From positions 186,001-250,000 of the forward strand of contig CAXXVE010000001.1 of assembly GCA_963676905.2 (NCBI GenBank): DNA of 64,000 nucleotides. Direction: 5' to 3'. This stretch comes from Oceanispirochaeta sp963676905. Its GTDB lineage: Bacteria > Spirochaetota > Spirochaetia > DSM-2461. Position numbers and translations under genes: made by a program. Below are positions 16,117 to 23,333 of this stretch, in pieces; position 1 is the stretch's first letter, and each line of letters opens with the position of its first letter. Under the pieces are notes generated by a model that saw only the letters and a program-made list of their open reading frames with translations, made no database searches and was not told where the DNA came from.

Positions 16117-17313
16117 TCAGCCCTTGCTCTCCATCTGGAACTGTCTTTCAGACTCTTTCTCCTCGGCAAGGAGTTTAGCCTTTTCAGCTTTCTCATCCGC
16201 TCTCATCTTGGTGAAGTGTGCCTTCATCTCAGATTTCAGCTTGGCTGCTTCTTCAAACTTGCCCTCTCCCTTCAGGTCGGCAATCTTCGCTGAAGTTTCC
16301 TGTTTGTACAGGTCCGAAGGTGCAAGGATCTTAACTTCAGAAGCCTTATCGTTTCTGTAGATATCCAGCAGTACAGCACCGATTACTACGATACCTGTAA
16401 AGAATGTCTGGTAGTGGGACTGCAGGTCCATTGAGGGAAGACCGGCTCTCAGAACGCTCATGATAAATACACCGATCATGGTTCCGAAAATTGTACCCAT
16501 ACCACCGGAGAGTGAAGTACCTCCGATAACCGCACCGGCAATGGCATAGAGCTCAAAACCCTGTCCCTGGGCGGGCATTACTGTTGTAAATACCGCGGCA
16601 AAGGCGATTCCGCCGAATCCGGCCATAACACCGCTGACAACGTAGGCCATCATCTCCCACTTCTTCACATTTACACCGGAGAGGCGTGCAGCTTCTTTGT
16701 TGCTTCCCACTGCAAAGATATAACGTCCCATCTTTGTCTTGGTCAGTATGATATGGGCTATAATCGCCACTCCGAAGAGGACCAGAGCCCCCGTGGGGAT
16801 GGACATTCTATCCTCGGTAATATACTTGAAAATACTCTTGAACCATCCGTCGGGTTCCGCTCTTGTGGGGAATGTTGCCGAACGTACATTGGAAACGATA
16901 GAACCGATACCCATGGAGATCATCATTGTACCCAGGGTAGCGATAAAGGGGGGCAGCTTCAGACGGCTTACAAGAATACCGTTGAAAAAACCGTAAGCGA
17001 TAGCCACAATCATGATGAGCAGAAGACTCATACCCATGGACCAGCCCCAGGTCTTGTATGCTGTACCGCCGATAATAGCGGCCGACATCATTACGGTACC
17101 GCAGGAGAGGTCGATTCCCCCGGTGATAATTACAAAGGTAACACCGATGGCAATGAATCCGATGTAGTAGGATGCATCCAGAATGTTAACCAGTGTGGTA
17201 TAGGAAAAGAAGTTTCTTCCGAAGATTCCGAAGAAAACATACAGAATTACCAGGGCCGCCGGCGCCAGAAACTTCTGCAGTTCAATATCCTTTAAATTGT
17301 CCTTTAAGGCCAT
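16117..17313 (-). CDS. Sugar ABC importer permease (RbsC type) with charged C-terminal tail
   Basis: Inner-membrane permease of the branched-chain/ribose class with eight to ten membrane segments. Family signatures are GGIDLSCGTVMMSAAI near residue 65, the cytoplasmic AVGSNKEAARLSGV loop that contacts the ATPase near 202, and GAVIGGTSLSGGMGT near 260. At 398 residues it is longer than the usual 320-340: after the last membrane segment it carries about 70 residues rich in Lys, Glu and Ala, probably a cytoplasmic coiled coil. AAGGAG precedes the ATG. It lies between the ATPase and the binding-protein gene, with gaps of 38 and 72 bases. Confidence 0.9.
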   Translation of the reverse strand: MALKDNLKDIELQKFLAPAALVILYVFFGIFGRNFFSYTTLVNILDASYYIGFIAIGVTFVIITGGIDLSCGTVMMSAAIIGGTAYKTWGWSMGMSLLLIMIVAIAYGFFNGILVSRLKLPPFIATLGTMMISMGIGSIVSNVRSATFPTRAEPDGWFKSIFKYITEDRMSIPTGALVLFGVAIIAHIILTKTKMGRYIFAVGSNKEAARLSGVNVKKWEMMAYVVSGVMAGFGGIAFAAVFTTVMPAQGQGFELYAIAGAVIGGTSLSGGMGTIFGTMIGVFIMSVLRAGLPSMDLQSHYQTFFTGIVVIGAVLLDIYRNDKASEVKILAPSDLYKQETSAKIADLKGEGKFEEAAKLKSEMKAHFTKMRADEKAEKAKLLAEEKESERQFQMESKG

Positions 17314-17351
17314 TATTAATACTCCTTAATTTAATTCAGGTGCCCTGGAGG

Positions 17352-18851
17352 CTAATCCCGTTTTGTCGCTAATTTCATAATCTCTTCCTGATTGGCATCC
17401 TTGATGTCCAGTTCACCGGTTATGCGTCCTTCACACATAACCACGACCCGGTCGCTCATTCTCAGGATTTCAGTCAATTCGGATGAGATCATAATGATGG
17501 ACTTACCCTGACGGGCCAGTTCATTCATTAGAGTGTAGATTTCACTCTTGGCACCGACATCGATACCTCTTGTGGGTTCATCGAAGATCAGGATTTCACT
17601 GTCTTTGATCAGCCACTTGGCAATAACAACTTTCTGCTGGTTACCACCGGAGAGGTTCTTGATCAGCTGCTCCACACTGGGGGTCTTGATTTTCAGAGAG
17701 TTGACATACTCCTCTGTAATCTCATCGATGTTCTTTTCGTGGATAAAAAGGCCTTTCTGATACTTGTCATAGGAAGCCATGATGGAGTTGTCTGTTACAT
17801 CAAGATTGACTGCAAGTCCATATCTCTTTCTGTCCTCGGAAAGGTATCCGATTCCATATCGTACAGCATCCATAGGTGAAGAGATCTTGACGGGCTTTCC
17901 GTCTATCTCAATGACACCGGTCTCAATTTTGTCCGCTCCGAACAGGGCTCTTGCAGTTTCTGTACGTCCCGCACCCATAAGGCCGGCAAATCCGAGAATC
18001 TCACCCTTTTTCAGTTCAAAGCTTACATTCTTGACCATACGGCCCGCATTGAGGTCCTTTACCTTCAGAACGGTAGGTGCATCTGCGGGAACGTTGCTCT
18101 GAGCCTTGGGATCTTCATAGATAACACGACCGACCATCCAGTTTATGATGTCTTCCTTGCTGAGATTGGCGGTGTCGTCGGTTCCGACATACTCACCGTC
18201 ACGCAGAACAGTTACCCTGTCGGTAATCTTTCCGATCTCGTCCATACGGTGGGAGATGTAGATCATACCCACACCCTTTTCCGCAAGGTCTTTCATAATA
18301 GCAAACAGTTCGTTGATCTCTGTCTCTGTCAGGGCCGCTGTGGGCTCGTCCAGGATCAGGACCTTCAGGTTGTGGGAAACGGCCTTGGCAATCTCTACCA
18401 TCTGCTGTTTTCCAACTGTCAGGTTGCTAAGTTTCTCAGTGGGGTCAATGTCCATGTTGAGGCGTTTGAAAAGGTCGGCAGCTCTCTTGTTCTGCGCCTT
18501 CTCATCCAGGAAGTAGCTCCTGCCTCTGGTTGATTCACGTCCGATAAAGATGTTCTGAGCCACCGTGAGGTGCTCCATCATATTCAGTTCCTGATGAATG
18601 ATTCCGATTCCCCGGCTGAGGGCCTCTTTGGGGCCTCTGGGATTGTAGAGCTTGCCAAGGTAGTGGATCTCTCCTGTATCCTTGGGGAAGATCCCTGTAA
18701 GGGCCTTCATCAGTGTAGATTTCCCGGCTCCGTTTTCACCGACCAACGCATGGATTTCACCTGCTCTCAGGTCAAAATCCACCCCTTTCAAAGCGTGAAC
18801 ACCGGCAAACCGTTTGTCAATTTTTTTCATAGAGAGGATTGTTTCTCTCAA
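17352..18851 (-). CDS. Sugar ABC importer ATP-binding protein (RbsA/MglA type)
   Basis: A 499-residue double ATPase that drives the importer. The first half has Walker A GENGAGKST, the LTVGKQQMVEIAKA signature and Walker B LILDEPTAAL. The second half has the degenerate GLMGAGRTE loop typical of this class, the LSGGNQQKVVIAKWL signature and IFDEPTRGIDVGAKSEIY. The start is a TTG at 18851, seven bases after AAGGAG. It is the first gene of the transport operon and sits just downstream of the sensor genes, with a promoter region carrying AraC-type direct repeats between them. Confidence 0.93.
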   Translation of the reverse strand: MRETILSMKKIDKRFAGVHALKGVDFDLRAGEIHALVGENGAGKSTLMKALTGIFPKDTGEIHYLGKLYNPRGPKEALSRGIGIIHQELNMMEHLTVAQNIFIGRESTRGRSYFLDEKAQNKRAADLFKRLNMDIDPTEKLSNLTVGKQQMVEIAKAVSHNLKVLILDEPTAALTETEINELFAIMKDLAEKGVGMIYISHRMDEIGKITDRVTVLRDGEYVGTDDTANLSKEDIINWMVGRVIYEDPKAQSNVPADAPTVLKVKDLNAGRMVKNVSFELKKGEILGFAGLMGAGRTETARALFGADKIETGVIEIDGKPVKISSPMDAVRYGIGYLSEDRKRYGLAVNLDVTDNSIMASYDKYQKGLFIHEKNIDEITEEYVNSLKIKTPSVEQLIKNLSGGNQQKVVIAKWLIKDSEILIFDEPTRGIDVGAKSEIYTLMNELARQGKSIIMISSELTEILRMSDRVVVMCEGRITGELDIKDANQEEIMKLATKRD

Positions 18852-18897
18852 AGCGATTCTCCTTTCAAAAGGACTGTTTCCTCGTGAAGTTAAGAAA

Positions 18898-18958
18898 ATT
18901 ATCCCCCCGAATTTGGAATCGCGAAATTGAGTATTTTACGGAGTTTGTTGAATATTTT
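18898..18958 (-). promoter_or_regulatory. Activator-dependent promoter with two 21-bp-spaced direct repeats
   Basis: The 11-base element TTGARTATTTT (as read on the plus strand) occurs at 18927-18937 and 18948-18958, exactly 21 bases apart. On the minus strand the nearer copy abuts the place of the -35 box, whose sequence is poor, and a GATAAT -10 box lies at 18903-18898. This is the layout expected for an AraC-type activator such as the response regulator encoded upstream. Confidence 0.6.
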
Positions 18959-18978
18959 CCTGTTTCCCTAGTATTTTT

Positions 18979-19971
18979 CTACTTTTTGATTCCGGCGACG
19001 GGAAAAAGGAGTTCCTGATATTGACGCTCGAACATATTCTCTTTGGTAATCAGAACTGATCCGGTGTCCATCAATGGGTCGACAGTTTTCCCTTTCAGGA
19101 AGTCGGCGGCCGCTTTTACGGAAAGATATCCCATATTGTAGGGCCTCTGAACAACGGTTGCCTGAATAACACCCTCTTCAAGGAGGCTCAGTTCCTGGAC
19201 AGCATTGTCAAAAGCCACCACAAGAACCTCCCCTCTCAGGCCGTGATCCTTTACAGCCCGGGCCACACCTAGAGAGGCCATTTCATTAAGCCCGATAATG
19301 CCTCCCAGATCGGGAATTTTAAGCAGTTCCTCGGTAATCCTATAGGAAATATCCTCATCGGCATCACAGAACCAGGTGCCAACAATATCCTCTTCATCCA
19401 GAACGGAACGGACCCCTTTCTCCCTGTCGATGGCGGTGGCGGTTTCGGCAATATGGCTCATAATAACGATCTTTTTTCTGTCATGTTTCTCTATGAGCCG
19501 CTTCATCTCTTCACCCGCCTTCTGACCGGCTTCCAGGTTGTCTGTAGCCACAAATGAGACAGGTATGTCAGACTGGATACCAGAATCCAGTGTAATCACA
19601 GGAATCCCCAGGGCAGCTGCCTGGGCAACGGAGTCCACAAGCCTGATGTAATCAGCGGCGGCAAGGATAATAAGGGAGGGTCTTTTCTGAATCACACTCT
19701 GCAGAATATTGATCTGACGGTTGATCTCCTTCTCATACCGGGGTCCATAGACCTCGTACTCCACATCAAACTCCCGTCCGGCATCCTGAATCCCCTGAAC
19801 CACAACAGACCAGAAGTCCATTGTAGGCCCGACTGTGGACTTTAATATAATCGCAACAGTCCCTTCCGGCGGGGTATTATCCTTAGAAGCAGAATCATAG
19901 AAAACGGCGAGGGTCATAAAGAGAACCAGAGCCGCAACAAAACTGATGAGCAGAATATACCACTTTTTCAC
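18979..19971 (-). CDS. Membrane-anchored sugar-binding protein of a three-component sensor
   Basis: A 330-residue protein with one N-terminal hydrophobic segment (about residues 4-24) followed by a complete periplasmic-binding-protein domain: VAIILKSTVG, a GIPVITLDSGI segment and a VAFDNAVQE segment. It looks like the import binding proteins but has no classic cleavage site, so it is probably anchored facing the periplasm. The GTG start at 19971 overlaps the kinase stop by four bases (GTGA) and is preceded by GGGAGGT. Coupling to a YesM-type kinase suggests that it presents the sugar to the kinase, like XylFII in the clostridial XylFII-LytS-YesN system. A second importer binding protein is the alternative. 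Confidence 0.85.
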   Translation of the reverse strand: MKKWYILLISFVAALVLFMTLAVFYDSASKDNTPPEGTVAIILKSTVGPTMDFWSVVVQGIQDAGREFDVEYEVYGPRYEKEINRQINILQSVIQKRPSLIILAAADYIRLVDSVAQAAALGIPVITLDSGIQSDIPVSFVATDNLEAGQKAGEEMKRLIEKHDRKKIVIMSHIAETATAIDREKGVRSVLDEEDIVGTWFCDADEDISYRITEELLKIPDLGGIIGLNEMASLGVARAVKDHGLRGEVLVVAFDNAVQELSLLEEGVIQATVVQRPYNMGYLSVKAAADFLKGKTVDPLMDTGSVLITKENMFERQYQELLFPVAGIKK

Positions 19972-21752
19972 AACAGGACCTCCCCGGAGTAGGCTGGAAA
20001 ACGGACTGTAATGCTTGTGCCCTCTCCCGGAGCACTGCGGCAAATGAGACCGTACTCTTCACCGAAATAGAGCCTTATCCGCTCATGAACATTACGGACA
20101 CCCAGTCCCTGGCGGTTCATCCGGCGTCTCTCTTCGGGAGTCCCCTCCAGACCGGCAACCATGGCAGCCAGACGCTCTGAGTCCATCCCGACCCCGTTGT
20201 CCCTCACTTCCAGAGTCACCACATCATCCTCAAGGGTACCTGTAATGGTGATAAGGCCCTGATAGTCGGCCTCCTTGATACCGTGGTATATAGCATTTTC
20301 CACAAGGGGCTGCAGTGTAATTTTAAGAATTGTAAGATCAAGAATTTCAGGGTCCATATCAATATCATAGATGAATTTATCCTGATACCGCATCTCCTGA
20401 ATTGTAAGATAGGATTTCACATGCTCCAGCTCCTGATGGATCGGAATCAGTTCCCTCCCCTTGCTTATGCTAATACGGAAAAGTTTCGAGAGGGCCGAGG
20501 TCATGTGCACGACCTTTTCGCTCTGCTTCATCTCTCCCATCCAGATAATTGAATCCAGTGTGTTGTAGAGGAAGTGAGGGTTGATCTGGGCCTGAAGAGC
20601 CTTGAGGTCACTCTTTCTCTTCTGCTCCTGCTCCCTTACATTGGCTTCCATCAGTTCCCTTATGCGGGACACCATTATGTCGTACTCTCTGGCAAGGGCC
20701 CTGATTTCGTCGGTGGCTCTGATCTCACCAACCAGGCGGAACTCCCCAGTCTCGACAGACTGCATTATGTCCTGAAGCTTCCGGACGGGCCTTGTGATTC
20801 CCGAAGAGACCCTGTTTGTCGCTATTCCGACAATGATAAAAAGAATCAGGCCGATAAGGGTGTAGATCAGCTGCAGGCTCTTCCATTCTGTAATAATGTC
20901 GCTCTCGTAAACCACAGAGACAACATGCCAGTCTGTAACATCGGAACTTTCAACCATGTAGTAGCGGTCCTCCTCCTGATACCAGGATTCACCGCTGCTG
21001 GACAGAGTAGAGACGGCATTCAAAGGCTCCACACGGATATCGCTGTACACAAGCTGCTGGGTGGGATGAAAGACATAATTCCCCCGGTCATCAAGGATGA
21101 AATTATACCCCTTCTGGCCTATAACAAGAGACTCGCAGAGTTCCCTTATCCTGTTGAACTTCAGATCAACAAGCAGAACACCAAGAAGATCCCCGTCGGC
21201 AAGAGATGTGATTCCCCGGCTCATGGAGACGACCCAGGAGTAGCGCCCCCAGATAATATTCTGAACATAGGATGAGGAGACAAAGGTCTGCCCCGCATTT
21301 TCTACAGCCCTGTAGAACCAGTCTTTGCTCTGGATGGCTGTCCAGGGATTGATTCTGTCATCGGTCCTTGAGGTCAGGATGGAACGGTCCATCCTCATAA
21401 TCAGAATATCCGATATATCCTCACGGGCCTGAATGTAGTTTTTCATTGTCTGCCTGATTCCGGAATTCAGAGCTTCATTCTCAAGGGGAGGATCCGAGAG
21501 AAGATACTCCTGAATCGCCGGATCGACAGCCACCGCCTCGGAGATCTGCTCCATTCCGGTGACATAGCTGTCGATCTGCTTTACAAGCTGCTGCAGGACC
21601 ACCTTGTTGCTGTCTATGGTTGTGTTCTTCACAGTGTCTACTGTGTACCTGAAAGCCACAAGCTGCATCACAAAGATGGCGCTGAAGATCATTGCGGTAA
21701 AGATCGTATAGATCCGGGACTCCAGGGTACCAAAGGTCAAAGACCGTTTCAT
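19968..21752 (-). CDS. Sensor histidine kinase, YesM type
   Basis: A 594-residue membrane kinase. An N-terminal membrane segment (about 14-34) leads to a periplasmic Cache-like sensor of about 250 residues, then a second segment near 290-310, a HAMP linker, the His-kinase domain with the phospho-acceptor histidine in QAQINPHFLYNTLDSI near residue 395, and an ATPase domain with the N box PLVENAIYHGI and G boxes DNGVGM and GLGVRNVHERI. It should phosphorylate the adjacent AraC-type regulator. Its gene overlaps both neighbours by four bases, so regulator, kinase and binding protein are made as one coupled unit. The sensed sugar is probably that of the importer downstream. Confidence 0.92.
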   Translation of the reverse strand: MKRSLTFGTLESRIYTIFTAMIFSAIFVMQLVAFRYTVDTVKNTTIDSNKVVLQQLVKQIDSYVTGMEQISEAVAVDPAIQEYLLSDPPLENEALNSGIRQTMKNYIQAREDISDILIMRMDRSILTSRTDDRINPWTAIQSKDWFYRAVENAGQTFVSSSYVQNIIWGRYSWVVSMSRGITSLADGDLLGVLLVDLKFNRIRELCESLVIGQKGYNFILDDRGNYVFHPTQQLVYSDIRVEPLNAVSTLSSSGESWYQEEDRYYMVESSDVTDWHVVSVVYESDIITEWKSLQLIYTLIGLILFIIVGIATNRVSSGITRPVRKLQDIMQSVETGEFRLVGEIRATDEIRALAREYDIMVSRIRELMEANVREQEQKRKSDLKALQAQINPHFLYNTLDSIIWMGEMKQSEKVVHMTSALSKLFRISISKGRELIPIHQELEHVKSYLTIQEMRYQDKFIYDIDMDPEILDLTILKITLQPLVENAIYHGIKEADYQGLITITGTLEDDVVTLEVRDNGVGMDSERLAAMVAGLEGTPEERRRMNRQGLGVRNVHERIRLYFGEEYGLICRSAPGEGTSITVRFPAYSGEVLL

Positions 21753-23314
21753 CCGACTCTGGTCCTTCTGTACTCCATGGCCGTCATGCCGCAGTGTTTT
21801 TTAAAGATAATGGAGAAGTACCGTGGGTCCGAAAAGCCCACTTCTTCGGCGATTTCATAGCTTTTCATGTCGGTGTCCAGAAGCAGCCTTTTTGCTTCTG
21901 CCATCCGGACCGAGGTCAGATACTCAACAAAGGTCTGCTCCGTCCCCTCCTTGAAGAGCACGGAGAACTGGCTTGTGGATAGAAACAGCTCCCGGCAGAT
22001 ATCCTGAAGGGAGAAGTCCTTATCCCGGAACCGCTCATGAATAATGCTCTTTGCTTTGTCCACACGGGAGTGGAGGGCGTCATTCCGCCGTCTGCCGATC
22101 TGTTCCCCTATGCTTTCAAGGAGATCTGTAAAGAATACCTCTCCCGTGCCCAGGGACTCCAGAATCCCCGGTTCCGGTGTCTGCATCTTTTCCGGCGGAA
22201 GTGAGAGCTCCATCTCGTTGAGAAAGGAGGTGATCCTGGAATAGAGAAGAAGGAAGATAACTGTCAGTTCCCGGGGGGATTCATAGTGGGTCTCAAGATA
22301 GGAGACCATGGACTTCAGAACGGCAAGGCTTTCGGAGGTCCGCCCGTCCTTCAGAAGGTCTATCAGTTCCTCATTGTACTGGTTCAGCTTCTCTGGGGAG
22401 GGTGCTTCCCGCCTGCGTATCTCCTCCACCGTAACAACCTGGTTGAGGCCCATACTCCGGGAGTAGTCCACCGCGGAACAGGCCCCCTTGTAGGAACGCT
22501 CAAGAAGCTTCAGCTCATCCACCACCTCTCCGCAGCCTATGGAGGGTATTTTTCTCTCGAACTGGCTGGTTACCCCGTAGATTGAATCAATGAGTCCCTT
22601 CACCCTCTTTTTCAGAGCGGTTTCGTCTCTGTCCTGAAGAAGGAGCACAATGTGGTTCATTCTGTTGAAAAAGACCTCATCCTGGCCTTCAACCTGCCCC
22701 TTGAGGAACTCTCCCATGGAGAAACGGTCGATTTCGGACCAGGCCTGGGGAAGAGCCGTAACTAGAACCTGATAGTAGGCATTCAGATCGGTCCACTGGT
22801 AGTACTCCTTCCGTTCGCTGAGGCTTTCCATGGCTGAGGCATCAGAGACAAGGCGGTAGAGGAATCGTTCCTTGAGGAGCGGGAAACTCTGATCCAGCTG
22901 GGCCTTGAGAATCTCCTGCTGCTGCTTCTTTTCCCTTTCAAGATCAAGCTCACTGCGGATCGTCTTGAGAACAGAGGTCAGTTCACTACTTGTAATGGGC
23001 TTGAGAATAAATTCCCTTACCTGATTACGGATGGCCTCCTGGGCATACTCGAAATCATCATAACCTGTCAGAAGGATAACAATAATATCAGGGTAGGACT
23101 CCCCGAGGATACGGCTGAGTTCAAGCCCGCTCATCCGGGGCATATTTATATCCGACAGCACCACATCAACCGGGTGCTCCTCAATATAATCCAGGGCCGC
23201 CCGGCCATGCTCCAGAACCGCGGTCAGTTCAAACCCGACCTCGTCCCAGGGAACACAGCTTCTGATGCCGTCCCGGACTATCGCTTCATCATCAACAAAG
23301 ATAATCCTGTACAT
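21749..23314 (-). CDS. Response regulator with AraC-type DNA-binding domain (YesN type)
   Basis: A 521-residue regulator. The N-terminal receiver has the acidic pair Asp8-Asp9 and the phosphorylation site Asp55 (LSDINMP). A long middle region of about 270 residues, common in YesN proteins, follows. The C-terminal pair of helix-turn-helix units ends in the AraC signature around YEIAEEVGFSDPRYFSIIFKK. It overlaps the kinase gene by four bases (ATGA). The ATG lies only ten bases after a TATAAT box and has no ribosome binding site, so the message is nearly leaderless. The direct repeats at 18927-18958 are its likely target. Confidence 0.92.
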   Translation of the reverse strand: MYRIIFVDDEAIVRDGIRSCVPWDEVGFELTAVLEHGRAALDYIEEHPVDVVLSDINMPRMSGLELSRILGESYPDIIVILLTGYDDFEYAQEAIRNQVREFILKPITSSELTSVLKTIRSELDLEREKKQQQEILKAQLDQSFPLLKERFLYRLVSDASAMESLSERKEYYQWTDLNAYYQVLVTALPQAWSEIDRFSMGEFLKGQVEGQDEVFFNRMNHIVLLLQDRDETALKKRVKGLIDSIYGVTSQFERKIPSIGCGEVVDELKLLERSYKGACSAVDYSRSMGLNQVVTVEEIRRREAPSPEKLNQYNEELIDLLKDGRTSESLAVLKSMVSYLETHYESPRELTVIFLLLYSRITSFLNEMELSLPPEKMQTPEPGILESLGTGEVFFTDLLESIGEQIGRRRNDALHSRVDKAKSIIHERFRDKDFSLQDICRELFLSTSQFSVLFKEGTEQTFVEYLTSVRMAEAKRLLLDTDMKSYEIAEEVGFSDPRYFSIIFKKHCGMTAMEYRRTRVG

Positions 23315-23324
23315 ATAGGCAGGA

Positions 23325-23333
23325 ATTATAGCA
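23325..23333 (-). promoter_or_regulatory. Extended -10 promoter for the three-component sensor operon
   Basis: The minus strand reads TGCTATAAT, a perfect extended -10 element, within the last codons and the TAA stop of the glutamate dehydrogenase gene. Transcription would start about four bases before the ATG of the response regulator. The -35 region is poor, as is common with extended -10 promoters. Confidence 0.5.
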
